Shown: positions 23,201 to 35,044 of the stretch, piece by piece
Position numbering within the stretch: the first letter of the stretch is position 1
How the letters are laid out: every line of letters starts with the position of its first letter
Assembly (NCBI GenBank): GCA_002286715.1
Contig: NSJX01000001.1
Span: 931,835-995,834, forward strand
Length of the DNA: 64,000 nt
From: Dentipellis sp. KUC8613
Taxonomy: Eukaryota; Basidiomycota; Agaricomycetes; Russulales; Hericiaceae
Direction: 5' to 3'
Translations under genes and position numbers: made by a program
Notes under the pieces: model-generated
Databases searched by the model: none
Seen by the model: only the letters and a program-made list of their open reading frames with translations
Told to the model about the DNA's origin: nothing

Positions 23201-24723
23201 GTTTGGTTCTTCATTTCGATGCCCAGTACTAAATCGCAGTTGCAGATCAGCGACTGGCACTTCCATCGGACTCCTACCTCGTCTCGTACTTCAACGATCT
23301 AGATTCGTATCTCGACATCGGTCCACCCGTCTACTTTGTCACTCACGACATTGATGTGACGCACAGGCCCGGACAACAAGAAATCTGTGGCCGCTTCACC
23401 ACCTGCGACGATTTTTCAGTGGCAAATGTGCTGGAAGCCGAGAGAAAACGACCGGATGTATCGTTCTTCTCACAACCAACTGCGTCGTGGATAGACGATT
23501 TCTTTAACTGGCTCAACCCGGCTGTGGAATCATGTTGTCGCGTCCGGAAGCGTGATCCTTCGGTCTTCTGTGGTCCCCGCGACTCTCCTCGACTCTGTCA
23601 ACCGTGCCTTGCCGGTAAGGAGCCAGCATGGAACATTACCATGGTTGGACTCCCCGAGGGCGAAGAATTCATGCGCTACCTGAAGCAGTGGTTGGTTTCC
23701 CCTACTACGGAAGATTGTCCCTTGGCAGGTCAAGCCTCCTTTGGCGAGGCTCTGTCAATATCAGAAGACGAAGACGAAGTCAAAGCTTCTCACTTCCGCA
23801 CATTCATGGAGCCACTGAAGAGTCAAGCGGATTTCATCAACGCCTTCGAGGCAGCGCACAGAATTGCTGACGATCTATCCGAGCGTACCGGCGCCTCCGT
23901 CTTCCCGTATTCGTTATTCTTCGTTTTCTTTGACCAATATGCACACATCATCTCGATGACCCAGGAAGTCCTTGGTCTTGGTCTCGCAGCCGTGCTTGTC
24001 GTGACTTCGGTCTTCTTGGGGTCCTGGCGGACGGGAAGTATCGTCACTGCCACAGTTGCATTGACAGTCGTGAATGTTATGGGGGTCATGGGGATCTGGG
24101 GTATCAGCCTCAACGCACTCAGCCTCGTCAATCTCGTCATCTCCCTGGGTATTGCAGTGGAGTTCTGCGCGCACGTTGCTCGGGCTTTCATGAGCTCTGG
24201 GTCAGGCCTTGCTGTGGATCATCCTGCTGGCCAGAAGGAGAGGGATGAGAGGATGTGGACAGCATTGGTCGATGTGGGGCCATCCGTGAGTCCAATTGGA
24301 TGTCTATATGCTGTATATACTAATTATCCATTCCAGGTCCTATCTGGCATAACCTTTACCAAGTTGATTGGGATGTCGGTCTTAGCTCTGACGCGCTCCA
24401 AGTTGCTCGAGGTATGGCTAGCTTCTGTTGAGCGAATTTTTGAAAAGTTGACCTCTCGTCGCATAGGTATATTATTTCCGCATGTGGCTCACACTGATCA
24501 TCTCTGGTGCTCTGCATGGGCTCGTTTTGTTGCCCGTGGTCTTGAGCTTGGCTGGTGGCCCTGGCTTCCCTCTGCAAGAGGCTGATGAGGAGTGGATGTC
24601 CAATACCATGAGGAATGACTACGAATATACGTGAGTCTCAGCGCGTCATGATACTGTATGATTGACTAAGTCATGCTTTCCAGGCCTTTCTTAGCTGACG
24701 ATGATTCGATTCATAGCGATTAG
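20231..24723 (+). CDS. NCR1: NPC1/Ncr1-type sterol transporter, spliced
   Basis: NPC1 proteins move sterols out of the vacuole or lysosome lumen. The product is nearly 1,400 residues. The cysteine-rich luminal sterol-binding domain is visible (CVMRGSCGPKGWFGKPLPC, FSCPACRNNFRSFFCHFTC). The sterol-sensing domain follows (FTLGLFGITLVILSV, EVIPFLVLAVGVDNVFILVH) and then a second RND-type membrane half (GISLNALSLVNLVISLGIAVEFCAH). It ends PFLADDDSIHSD. From this ATG no hydrophobic signal peptide is seen. A plausible splice acceptor lies immediately before the ATG, so an upstream exon supplying the signal is likely but was not resolved. Confidence 0.93.
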
Positions 24724-24854
24724 ACGATCTTTTTGACGTTACATGTACATATACATATCGTCCTCATTCGATTAATCTTTACGGAATGGAGGAAAGCACA
24801 AAAGAATCGGTGTACGAAGCAGTGTCAAAATAAGCATACGCAACAATAACTACT

Positions 24855-25752
24855 CTAAGCAGCAGCAGCAGCAGCGGGAGGTGGCGACCTCGAGCGGCTA
24901 TCTCGGATATCATCTCGGCTGTTACTCCTACGTCCCCTGCTGTACGACCTCGAACGACTGCGACTTCGGCTGTATCTCGAGTACGAAGAGTATGAAGCTG
25001 AGCGAGAACGGGAGCGGGAGCGGGACAAGGATCGTGAACGTGAGCGACTTGAGCGCACCGAGTAACTCGGAGACCTTGAACGACCTCTGCGGCCGTACCC
25101 TCCACGCTCGTAGCTGGGCGACCTTCTCCTAGGACCCAATCCTCCTCTTCTGACTGGCGACCGGGAGCGCGACGGGGAATGCGGGCGGTATGTGTCGCGT
25201 ACAGGTTGTCTTCGTCCGTAGGGTCTGCGATAAGAGTCGCCGAAGCGACCTGAGTCTCGTCTGGCAAACCTCGGAGACCGTGATCGCGACGGGGAACGCG
25301 ATATGGAACGGCGGCCGCCACGACCGTTGCGGGGGCGGGGGCGCGGCGAGCGCGAACGTGAGCGCACAGGCAGGTCGGACAGTTCAACCTTCAGCACTGC
25401 GCCGTCCAGCTGACCGCCATCCATGTGTGTTGCCGCTTTGTGGGCCGATTCGGGGTCGAAGTATTCAACCGCGGCCTTTCCTCTGTTTTGACCAGCTGAA
25501 CAGTTCGTTGTTAGGGCCGTTCATCTACAAAGGAGATCAGAACATACATTTCGCATACACGGGGATGTCAATTTTGAGTATTTTGCCGTAGAAGCCAAAT
25601 ATTGTGTGGAGATGCGCTTCGACTACGTTGCGTGTGAGGTTCGTGACTACGACGACTTTTGCGGTCGGTTTGTCTGGGACTCCATTGTCCATATCCACAT
25701 CTTCATCGCGAGGGGGGGTCTGTGGAGAGGGAGATCGGTCTTTCATCGACAT
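24855..25752 (-). CDS. RNPS1-like SR protein with RRM
   Basis: Two exons joined across a 52-nt intron give 281 residues. After a short acidic N-terminus, one RRM follows: KVVVVTNLTRNVVEAHLHTI (RNP2), FGFYGKILKIDIP, then RGKAAVEYFDPESAHKAA (RNP1) and LDGAVLKVELSD. The remaining 160 residues are an RS domain of serine-arginine dipeptides, ending in six alanines coded by a GCT repeat. An RRM followed by a long RS tail fits RNPS1, a splicing activator and exon-junction-complex accessory protein in the nucleus. Other SR proteins are possible. The stop is 131 bp from the NPC1 stop. Confidence 0.85.
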
Positions 25753-26035
25753 CTTGGTCTTGAGTACGGTGACGCTTTGAACAAGCCTCCAATGGCTGTG
25801 ACTGGCTGGTCGTGTTTGTTGGTGACAAAAATGTGACGAGTCACGAAGGTCACATCTACCCCAGATTAATTCCCTCTGGACCTCATTGGCGCACTACTCT
25901 ACCAAGTCAAAAACGATTCTAAGATTGAAAAATTAGACTCTATGTATATATTTTTACATTAATGGGACCCTTCCTAGTGATAATGGAACAATGCGCAAGC
26001 CCTACGCTATAGCTCGTCCGTTGGCATATCACAAC

Positions 26036-27641
26036 CTAAGGCGAGTATGGCTCTGCCTTCAGACGCTTTTGAAGATGCTCGCCATGCTCGTCATCTATCT
26101 CCGACTCAGAAGAGCTCTGCTCTCGTTTTCGCTTTGACTTGCTTCCCGAAATCTTGTTGATGCCGTGCGTCCTCCTCATATGCCGCGTCAACAGATCCTG
26201 ACGGGCGAAGCGGACCGCTTCCAGACAAAGTTCACATGCGAACGGCTTTTCTCCTGTGTGGTTGGCTTCATGGCGCTTGCATTCGTTCCGCCGCAGAAAT
26301 CGCATGCTACTACTCGAGGATGTGACTCAATATAGAACAATGTTGCAAGAGGTAAGATTGATGTCCCACATACCAATGTGAGCAAGCAAATGGTCTCTCG
26401 CTGACATGTGAACCGACGTGGACGAGAATATGGTCCCTTCGTTTGTTGGTCTTGGAGCACCCTTCAACGTAGCATCTGTAGTCCTCCAACGGCTGTCCTT
26501 CAGATGACAGCTTTCCAGCATAGACCAGGAACCACCGACGGTCAATTTCTTGCCCAGGGTATCGCTTGCGATACCTGCTAGCTCTGCGAACCAAGTCAAG
26601 CTCGCTTACGCCGAGATGAGCGTTGAATACCGGAGTGTCAGGAGAAGCATTTCCAGACGTAGTGACGGCTACCGTGATACCGAGGCCTGAGATTGGGCGG
26701 CTGTGGCGAGTCACGAAATTAGACTGCAGGGACTCCATGATGACAGGGGGTTCATCGGTGGTCATTGCTTGAGAAATGTTCTGCGGAGACGCAGGCGGTG
26801 ACCGTTTAACTATGACGTCTGGCTCTTCTTTGACCTTGGCCTCGGCAGCTTGTGTAGTTATAGCCCTTATATGGTCTTGCACAGGAGAGGGCTGGAGCAA
26901 GAGACCAGTTGCCGGCGGTTGTACAAGGGTTTGAGGCGATACTGAAGGTGTAGTCTGTACGGGAGAGGGCCCTAGCAGCGCCGCGTGGTGAAGCGTAAGG
27001 CATCGAGGATCAACCCCAGTTGAAAAATCAATATCTTCGACGGTGCTTGAGTACATATTGAAGTCAGGGAAGAGACCGATCAACGGGGTACCAGCAGTAG
27101 ACATGAGGTCGTAATCAAATGGATGGTTATTCAGACCAGGTGACATCGCATCTTGTTGAATATCCATTGCATCTCGCAGCACAGTCCAAGGATCTTCAAT
27201 CAAGGTTCCAGGCGACGGAGGGGACCTAGAAGCTATGTCGGATGGCGTGCGCGGGCCATCATCGAACGAGGGATGGCTAGAAGGAGGGAAATCTGGGGCC
27301 GACGAGGAGGTAGACATCATCGGAAGGTCGAAAGAGAATATCGGAGAGACAGAACCACCATCTGAATCAGCGTTGTATCGATCGATTTTGCCCGTTGCCT
27401 GAGCGAAGAGATCATAATCATCGAAGAAGATACCTAGTCCTAAAGGTTTGCGTGGAATGGATTCTTGAAAGATCCCGTTGGACTGGAAGTCCAGCGCGGA
27501 CTCCTGATAATCAAGGGAGGCATCGAATAGCACTGTAGGAGAGTCTAAAAAGTCACGTATGTCGTTGTAAGGACTGTCGGTATAAGGATGTGCGGCCTGC
27601 GTGGTGGGTAAGAGGTATTGCATAGGATGTTCGTGCCTCAT
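26036..27641 (-). CDS. C2H2 zinc-finger transcription factor
   Basis: Two exons give 513 residues from the first ATG (MRHEHPMQYLLP); a 64-nt intron splits the second finger at CSH|CSMRF. Three fingers lie at the C-terminus: an atypical first one (RCYVEGCSKTNKRRDH...HVGSH), a canonical second one (CSHCSMRFLRRNECKRHEANH with linker TGEKPFAC) and a third (CELCLEAVRFARQDLLTRH). A basic nuclear-localisation-like run, SGSKSKRKRE, follows. The long N-terminal part is serine, proline and aspartate rich and may be an activation region. No specific orthologue was recognised. It is head-to-head with the Cyc2-like gene, 208 bp between starts. Confidence 0.82.
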
Positions 27642-27849
27642 ATTAGAGGGTGGTCGTAAAGATAGTATGTAGGTAGGTTGTGCGTTAGATAGAATGTCCA
27701 CACACCGTCAGGAAACGGCGGCGGGACGAGATGAGAGACAAGACTCAAGACGTTCACCGAGAGCGGTAGGTTAAAGTCATATTTGGTTGTGTTTACCAAA
27801 GGCCTCTGACAATCCCGATGAGGAACTCAACACCTACGATTCCTTCGCC

Positions 27850-29044
27850 ATGCCTGTCGGCATCTTCCATCCGCCCAGATCCGCATTTCTTCGGATTCCT
27901 CGCGCGGGCCTTCGCAGACCTTTCCATGTCCGGAACCTTTCAGACACTGCCAATTCCCGTGGAACATCCTCATCTCGAGCACCCACGGTCTTTGCATTTA
28001 CCGTGCTAGGTGGCCTGACTGCTGCGTATTTCTTTTGGCCTTCAACATCCCGCTCTGCACCAACACTCCAGGACAGGCAAATTGCGCCCTCGCATTTTAC
28101 TCCCACTACAGTAACAGCTAGCGAAGCATGCGGACCGAATCTGAAATTGATCACATTGAACATCCCTCCGGAGTCACTCCCATCATCTGTGCTGTCACCC
28201 ATATGGTCAATTTTCGTCAAGGACGATGATATACAAGTTGAACGGCCTTACACTCCCTTGGAAGGCATCGATGCGAATGGAGACGTGCGCTTTTGGGTGA
28301 AGCAATATCCTCGAGGAGAAGTTGGCAGATGGTTGCATTCTAAATCTGTAGGAGATACTGTGGAAATCCGGGGTCCCATCCAGACATTCCCACTGCAAGA
28401 AGGGAGGTGGGATGAAGTTGTAATGGTGCGTACCTTCTTGCAATGCTGCGATACGACTGCTAACGGCGCTGCGTAAGATTTCAGGAGGCACCGGCTTCTC
28501 ACCGTTTTACCAGCTGCTCTTCACACAACTGTTACAGTCAGAGACCAGCAACAACTCAACACATTACACTCTGATACATTCTTCTCCAAGCGTAGCAGAG
28601 CTGCCCCCAACGTCACTGTTGCAGCCGCTCTTGGATATGGCTGAGCAGCAACCAGACCGTTTCAAGCTCCACCTATTTGTCGACAAATTGAATGATATAT
28701 CGTCACAAAATCCGTCATTGGCCCCTCGTGTCGGCCGCATTAACAAATCTGCTCTCGAAGATGCAATGCAGCTCCGCGAAAAGACTTCATGGTGGCAATG
28801 GCTGTCCCGCCTTCGCTCTTATAATCGCGCAGAGGTCATTCCGACGAAAAAGAGCATCCTCGTTTTGGTCTGTGGGCCCGAGCCGTACGTGTCTCTTTTT
28901 TTATACCTACGGACCTTACTGATATCATTGGTCAGGATGGTGTCTGCATTAGCTGGGCCGTACGGGAGGAATCTCTCCCAAGGAGCAGTGGGCGGTGCTT
29001 TGGGAGAACTTGGATTCAAATCTGGTCAGGTTTGGAAGTTGTAG
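27850..29044 (+). CDS. Mitochondrial cytochrome b5 reductase-like (Cyc2-like) flavoprotein
   Basis: Three exons give 363 residues. The N-terminus is rich in arginine with few acids (LRIPRAGLRRPFHVRNLSD), fitting a mitochondrial presequence. A transmembrane segment follows (FAFTVLGGLTAAYFFWP). The catalytic part has the ferredoxin-reductase FAD motif RPYTPL, the NAD-binding SGGTGFSPFYQLL and a C-terminal VCGPEPMVSALAGP. This layout matches the Cyc2-type inner-membrane flavoproteins linked to cytochrome c haem attachment in yeast. A general NADH-cytochrome b5 reductase role is the alternative. The first intron uses the acceptor TAAG just before ATTTCAGGAGG, which restores the NAD motif. Confidence 0.8.
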
Positions 29045-29427
29045 ACACACAGTCAACCCATGGCTAGACACTATCAGATTTTGTCGCCTTGACAAGTATA
29101 TACCTACGTGCATGTTCATTGGTTTGGATTATATTACACGTAGGAGCCTCATAGTCGTCCAATCTGATGCACATCATCAAGCCTCGTTTTACTGAATGCA
29201 AAAGCATGACCTCGAACGTATTCATATTCTCTGTTGCGAACAGGCCGCCGTTCTTATGACTATGAGAAGGAAATGAAGCCAGGCGCGCCATGTCTTCGGC
29301 GACCTTTCGATACTTTGACATTTCAAACTTGAACGTCATCACAACAGTACGTCAGTTCAAGGCATCGTATCGTAGAAGCCTCGCGCTCGATACTTTCGCT
29401 CTTTTTAGGGTCAGTGCAGTGACGAAG
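29045..29427. other. Intergenic region, Cyc2-like to MED18
   Basis: Both genes read rightward. This stretch should hold the Cyc2-like 3' end and the MED18 promoter. No further feature was recognised. Confidence 0.4.
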
Positions 29428-30214
29428 ATGTCCTCTCACTCTTACGAGGTTGCACTTTTCGGGGAGTTCTTCGCGCAGGACCTCAAAGCCATCCTCAACC
29501 GCATCGCACTGCACAGCGAGTCCGCTAACCAGATGCGCGCGCGTGAGATCGTCTTCGAGCCAGCCGATGCTCAACAGCAGCGGGACTCTGGCCAAGAGCC
29601 CGTTATGCTGCGGGCTACGAAGGAACTCACGGATCCTGACGCTGGATGGTAAGTTCCGACTTCCGAGTGTCAGTTGCTATGCTGAGAATCATTGTATACT
29701 TGGCTCATGCTGTCACAGGGTCCTATACTCCTACCTGAAGCCGGAGTCTGTCCGTGTACATCCAGAGGCAACTGTGCGGCCGTGGGCAACGGTTCAGGTG
29801 GTGGGTGATGCCCTCAGCTTTGCATCTGCCCTCGGATACATGTGAGCGCCGTCCCACTGTTCACACGAGGGTCAACGACCGACGCATTTCTTCAGCCGTC
29901 GGTCTCAAATATACAAGCGTGGGTATGTCTTCAGGCGCGGTACCTTGGTCATTCAGATGTTCCAGCAGGAACACGTACGTTCTTCACACGACAATCTCTC
30001 CCATGCACACCGTCTCACCTGTGGACCATAGGTCGACCCGAAGACACAGAAACCTATTCCTGCCCATGCGGACACATTGTGGGAGGTCGAAGTCAGGACG
30101 GAGTCGCCTATACGGAATACGCAAGAGACACCGCTGAGCCAGGCAATCAACGCCGTGCTCGAAGTGCAGCTGCTAATGAAGGGCCTGCTAGATCTCCGCC
30201 GACAAGATGTCTAA
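29428..30214 (+). CDS. MED18: Mediator complex subunit 18 (MED18/Srb5)
   Basis: Four exons (introns of 70, 54 and 57 nt) sum exactly to 201 residues plus stop. The product begins MSSHSYEVALFGEFFAQDL and has the Med18 signature KRGYVFRRGTLVIQMFQQ, then IPAHADTLWEVEVRT and a C-terminal helix, VLEVQLLMKGLLDLRRQDV. Med18 sits in the Mediator head module with Med8 and Med20 and takes part in RNA polymerase II initiation and termination. The stop is only 67 bp from the stop of BCD1 on the other strand. Confidence 0.9.
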
Positions 30215-30281
30215 AATCCTGGCTAGATACCCCCATTGGCATGAAACATTACCACCGGAAAGCACGAGATGCAACGAGATA

Positions 30282-31649
30282 TCATGTATCACTAGCCGAG
30301 TCAGACCAGTCTACGTCCTCTCCATCGCCCCCGTCCCTCTCTTTCTGCTGTCGTATAAGATCCAAAAGAGCTGCGTAATCCACAGCACTTATCTCCGCGT
30401 CACCCACCTCGACATCGACATCGCTATCCCTCTTGTTTTCTTCAACAGCAACGTCGTCTTCGCCTTCGCCCTGGTCGCTCCCAGCATACCCCTCCAAGAC
30501 ATCCATCACACCCTCGTTTTCTTCTTCTTCCTCGCTACCATAGGCCCCAAGTAGCCCATCGATTGCCTTCTTCCCAGCTGCAGCATTCAGCCTCTTGCGC
30601 TTCACAGGCCGGTCGTCCTCTTCTCTCCTGACTCCCCCCTTTGAGTCAACCACAATCCCGCGGAACGCACCCTCCTCCCAAACCTCGATAGTTGGAAATT
30701 CGACGAACTGCTTATGCCGTATCGAGTCCAGGAGCGGAAGCTTCCCCTCCAGTTGGTAATGACCGGTGCTCGAGGGGTTGGCCAGAGGGTCTAGGGTGGT
30801 AGGCATGAAAAAACATGGCGGGGTGAAAGAGTCGGGGACGTCTGCGTCTGGTAATACGAGTGATTGGACCCATCCTGGTATCGCATTATCGCGTTTTGCT
30901 TTTCCGCGTTCTTTGACTTGAGACTGAACGAGTGTGAGGAGTGCGGTGTTGGCGTTGTTGCGATGTGTGAGGAGGGTATATGGCGCGGACTGTGGTTCCC
31001 CCGAAGGAGGGTGGCATTTGAACTCGACGGTAAGAAGAGCAGTCTTGTTCCTGTCAGATGCAATGAGTACAGCTGGACGAAACACGTGTGCGGGTGCGAC
31101 GCACTTGAAATCCCAAGTAGATTGGTTGTGTGTTCGCCGCTGCATGCCTGCGGGCAACATATCGACGTCGACGTCGCGTGCCTCGAGTTGCATCTTCAGA
31201 ACGTCCCGCTTCGTCTTCTGTCCAGCGCCTCTTCCTCTCTCCCTTCCTCGCCCACTACCTCTTCCCCTCCCTCTTCCCCTTCCACCCATTGCGCCTGGCC
31301 CACGCTCCGACACCGCACCAAACCCGCCCTTCACAATTTCCTTCCCCCAGTCAGTCACCTTTCTGCCCATCTCCTCGAGGAACACGTAGTCGTCCATGAG
31401 TGTGCCCAGGCCGTACTGGTTCATGGGGACGTATTTCACTTTGTCGCGCACGCCTGTGCAGCCTGTTCGGCTTTTGTGGGCGGTAGAGCATGGGAGAGAG
31501 CATGTTCTTGTGAGGCAGCGGGGGCAACTGTATATCGCTTTCGCGTTGTCGCAGATGGAGCATCGAGGTCCTGACGATGCAGAGGGTTTCGGCTCGTCCT
31601 GAGGAGGAAAGCTAGTACTACTGGAGGCTTCCAGTTGTGTGTCTTCCAT
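30282..31649 (-). CDS. BCD1: Box C/D snoRNP assembly protein BCD1 (ZNHIT6-like)
   Basis: A single uninterrupted exon of 455 residues. The N-terminal zf-HIT domain is clear: CSICDNAKAIYSCPRCLTRTC followed by SLPCSTAHKSRTGC. The next region, VPMNQYGLGTLMDDYVFLEE, is characteristic of Bcd1, a nuclear factor needed for box C/D snoRNA stability. A glycine-arginine repeat (GRGRGRGRGSGRGRERGRG) follows, which could bind RNA, then an acidic C-terminus. The start is the ATG of MEDTQLEASS. The frame extends nine codons upstream without another ATG. Confidence 0.9.
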   Translation of the reverse strand: MEDTQLEASSSTSFPPQDEPKPSASSGPRCSICDNAKAIYSCPRCLTRTCSLPCSTAHKSRTGCTGVRDKVKYVPMNQYGLGTLMDDYVFLEEMGRKVTDWGKEIVKGGFGAVSERGPGAMGGRGRGRGRGSGRGRERGRGAGQKTKRDVLKMQLEARDVDVDMLPAGMQRRTHNQSTWDFKCVAPAHVFRPAVLIASDRNKTALLTVEFKCHPPSGEPQSAPYTLLTHRNNANTALLTLVQSQVKERGKAKRDNAIPGWVQSLVLPDADVPDSFTPPCFFMPTTLDPLANPSSTGHYQLEGKLPLLDSIRHKQFVEFPTIEVWEEGAFRGIVVDSKGGVRREEDDRPVKRKRLNAAAGKKAIDGLLGAYGSEEEEENEGVMDVLEGYAGSDQGEGEDDVAVEENKRDSDVDVEVGDAEISAVDYAALLDLIRQQKERDGGDGEDVDWSDSASDT

Positions 31650-32175
31650 GGCGAACAGCGCTAGCTCCGACTGCAACGAAATTCAAGACGGTTTTAGTTG
31701 TGCGACTGACATAGAGACTTACTGTTATGTGCTTATAGTCTTGATATATCACGAGCACGACGCTCTACGAGCGATGCTTTGTGTCGAAAATGCAGTTCAC
31801 TTTCTTCGAGTGCAGCAGCTTCGAACTTGACGTCCATGACGAAACCGACTCAAAATTGCATTGCTCAGAAGGTTTACGTACTGCCGTCTTCCCTTCCTTA
31901 CGGCAATGCTCTGTTATCAGATACGCTCCCCGGGTCTCGAGCAAGATAATCAACGCAATGCTACATATTTTGAGGACAATATTACATCTGCATCCCTCCG
32001 TGCGCGGTCTAACTCCCAAAGCACGTAAATGACAGAGATAACAAGGTAATGGAGTGTGAGGGTAAAATAAGTACAACACTATGAATGCAACCCCGGCCTC
32101 TACGACACAGGGGAATGAGCGCGAACGTGAAGATATGAAACAAGAATAATGGGAGTGTCAACCCGCAACCTGCCA
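31650..32175. other. Intergenic region, BCD1 promoter and DRE2 3' end
   Basis: Both flanking genes read leftward, so this should contain the BCD1 promoter and the DRE2 3' untranslated region. One match to the iron-GATA element lies at 31914-31922. Short open frames show no resemblance to known proteins. Confidence 0.4.
31914..31922 (-). promoter_or_regulatory. Isolated ATCTGATAA (iron-GATA-like) site
   Basis: The minus strand reads ATCTGATAA, a match to the ATCWGATAA consensus of fungal iron-responsive GATA factors (Sre1, SreA, Urbs1). It lies about 265 bp upstream of BCD1 and about 255 bp beyond the DRE2 stop. About one such match is expected by chance in a window this long, so function is doubtful. 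Confidence 0.25.
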
Positions 32176-33285
32176 CTAGAAGTCATCCATGCCGAAGTCT
32201 ATCTCCACCTTCTCACCTGGCTTGAAGGCGGGGAGTCCTAAACCATCCGAGCAATCAATAAAAAGAGGGTCTGGCAACAGGAGGACGACTCACCGAGGTA
32301 CGGGCAGCTCGCGCACCGGAACGCGTCGCCCAGGAAGCAGCTTCCACAGCTACTTGTCGCCTTGGGTGCAGCCTTGGCCGCCTGCACGAGCCGCTCGCGC
32401 TCGCTCTGCGCAACCTCCATCGCAGCGCCGCTCTCGCTCCCATCAAGCACGACGACCTTGCTCTGCCTGCGCTCCTCCTCCTCCAGCTCCGCAAGTCCGC
32501 AGCTGCAGTTCTTGCACGCCTTCTTCTTGCGCGGGCCGCCCTTCGACACGGGCTCGCATGCCGCCGGACGCGCACGGTCGGTCTCTGTCAGCAGGCTGTC
32601 TGCGTCGATGGTCGAGGCAGCAGGGGCGATGGTGGACCAAAGAGCCTTCTTGGATGCTGCGCGAGCTGCGTCGGGCCGCCGCCGCAGAAGTGCGGCCGCA
32701 GGAGTGGGGGCAGAGGAGACGGGAACGGAAGACTTGGTTTTCAGAGAGAAAGATGCGCCCGGGACGTGTGCGGGCTTTTGGGCGATGATGGTGCCTTCCA
32801 TTGGAAGTGACTGGAGGACGTTGAAGCCGGCGAGAGTGAGCTCAGAGGGGAGGGTGAGGAGGGAGGCGGTCAGGTTCAGGAGGTGGAGTGTGCCGAGGGG
32901 CGTGAGCCCCGCAAAGAGCTGGGAAAGCAGCTCGGACAATCTGGGCAGCAGGCTCTCATACTCCGGGGCGGAAAGCGTGACGTGCACGGACGAGTACGTG
33001 TCGGATGTCAATGTGGCAGCTGGGAGGTGGGTACACGGCGTGGGTTACATCGTTCATATGCGGGGCCGTGGAAGACGTACCTCCATCCAGCAGTCGGTCG
33101 AGCATCTGCCGGTCGACGCGCCTGGTGCTCTCGAGATCCGATACGAGGGACTGATAATTCCCATCCTGTGCCGTCGAGAGCGATCCGATGGCCAGGGCGG
33201 GGCCTTTTATTGGGACAGGGGCAGAGGCGTGGTGCGAGCTGAGAGTGTCCTGCTGAGGAGAGATGTAGATAGCTGCGGGAGCCAT
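32176..33285 (-). CDS. DRE2: DRE2/anamorsin, cytosolic Fe-S assembly protein
   Basis: Three exons (introns of 61 and 56 nt) sum exactly to 330 residues. Dre2 takes electrons from Tah18 for cytosolic iron-sulphur cluster assembly. A degenerate methyltransferase-like N-terminal domain comes first. The CIAPIN1 region has cluster site A (CEPVS... then [11 protein letters not shown]-x2-C-x-C) and cluster site B ([20 protein letters not shown], paired C-x2-C). It ends [19 protein letters not shown], as in other fungi. All cluster cysteines are present. The last intron sits between the B site and this terminal tail. Confidence 0.95.
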
Positions 33286-33655
33286 TGCAGAAGACTGTTG
33301 AGAGAGGGAGAGGCAGGGAGAGACGGTGGCTAGGAAATAAAAAGCAGGCCAAGCTTAAAGCTGGAGGAGCGACGGCTCCATGACCAATTCCCCAATCCGT
33401 ATTCGGCCTCGGACTATCGGCGCTCCAGCCCGCTGACAAACCCAAAGCGTATACTTATCGAGTCACGGAGGCTGCATTTCAGATGAAAAACAAAACGACA
33501 GCTACATTGCCACCCCTCCGCTGTACATATGTCCGAATTAGAGTAAAATCGTCGAGACAGTCACGACATAGTGATAGCCATCGTTGGCAGAATCCACGAG
33601 CCCTTCCAAACCGATAATTTAATAAGAAAACGCACTCCGGCCCGACTCATATCCT
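33286..33655. promoter_or_regulatory. DRE2 upstream region and forkhead 3' end
   Basis: Both neighbours read leftward. The 370 bp should hold the DRE2 promoter and the forkhead 3' untranslated region. I found no ATCWGATAA match here. Nothing else was recognised. Confidence 0.35.
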
Positions 33656-35044
33656 TCATGCAGGCTCATGACCCTCAGGCGGCACCTCTCCAGGGTTTGC
33701 AGGAGGCATCGGCGGCGGCGGACCGGCTAAGTCGCCAGGAGGCAGAGCAGGCAGCAGCATGATACTCCGGACCCGGAACAACATCTGACGGTACCATTCC
33801 TGGTCCATGCCAGCCTTCTCCTGCTCTTCCGTCATGTTATGAAGCGTCTGCAGCTCCTTGATCCAGGCGAGATGCCAATCTACGTTGCCGTTCTCATCGA
33901 CTTCCAGATCCTCCGGGAGCGTGGGCAACGGAGGAGGCGCAAAACGAATCCCTTGAGGCATCATGGGAAACGCCGGGTCAAATCTGCAGCAAACATAAGC
34001 ACGAGCGAGACTATATCGCGATAAAGATACATACGGATATGGCGGCGGGTAGGGAAGTTTACTTGGCCCAGCACCATTCGGATCCATAGGCGGAGGGGGG
34101 AAGGGAGCATGGGGATCATCAAAGGCTTGGGGAGGTGGCTGTCCCTCTGGAGGGATGTATTCGTCGATATCACGATCTTCAATTATCTGAGCTCCTCCGC
34201 GGCCACGACCGCCCTTGGGTTTCTTCTTACGCACCCGATGCACACCGGTGCGAGGGTCGACGTTATCATTAACGGTCCAGTATGAGCCTTTACCACGGTC
34301 GGTTAGGGGGCGTGCAACTTTCTCGAAGCATGGATTGAGCGATAAATTATGTCGGACGGAATTCTGCAGAAAAAGGTTGCGTAAGGACCATGTTGCAATG
34401 ACACAAAGGGGATATAAGCAGAGGCGACGTGGGTCGAGACATGCACAAACAGAGGCCAAGCTCGTTTGTGCATATTTTGTGGGCAAAACAAACAAGGACA
34501 GCGTCAAACATCGCGGTCGCGTCTCGCGTCTCGCATCCGCGTGTGGCGCGTACACAATCCAAGCGCTCACGTTTACCAGAAACACAGAAGACGACTTACT
34601 TTCCAGCCAGAAGGTGCCGTCCTAAAATATGGGAACTGATAGGGTGGCGTGGCGTCAACGACAGCAGCCACGTAACGAGCAGTTGTGTACGCACCCGACT
34701 CTCAATCGCGTAGTAGATGTCTTCTAATAACAGCTTTTGGTTTGGCGAACCCTTGATGGCATATCTGTCGACGATGTTCGTTGAACCATCGAGGGCAGGC
34801 CGTGAGAACGGGCGTTCAATTCACCAAACACTGTGGCGACTCACCGGATGAGAGTCGAGTAGGGATAGAAGGGCTTGCTTCCTGGAGGTCCATCGCGGAG
34901 CGAGTCGAGGTTGATAGGCAGTCCGCCTGTGATGTCGTTGGGGCCTTCAGGGTAGTACGAGTTGGGCATCTCCGGGTGAACGCCGTTGGGCGGGGGAGCC
35001 ATCATTGCCGGAGGCATGACAGTCTGCGACGGGGGCTGATCCAT
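33656..35044 (-). CDS. Forkhead transcription factor, spliced
   Basis: Five exons (introns of 80, 59, 236 and 51 nt) sum exactly to 320 residues. The winged-helix domain starts early, at residue about 55: KPFYPYSTLIRYAIKGSP, LLLEDIYYAIESRFPYFRT, GWKNSVRHNLSLNPCFEKV, GKGSYWTVND. The recognition helix NSVRHNLSL is intact. A basic run (RVRKKKPKGGRGRGG) follows, then a proline-rich C-terminus with EWYRQMLFRVRSIMLLPALP. No FHA domain is present, so it is not Fhl1- or Fkh1/2-like in full architecture. The 236-nt intron is long for this window. Targets are unknown. Confidence 0.9.

Noticed and set aside
31765..32079. 104-codon minus-strand frame between BCD1 and DRE2
   Set aside because: No conserved features. 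It sits in the expected BCD1 promoter and DRE2 3' region and has no plausible splice partners.
32362..33333. 323-codon plus-strand frame opposite DRE2
   Set aside because: It is the antisense of well-conserved DRE2 exons in GC-rich DNA. The translation has no recognisable motif.
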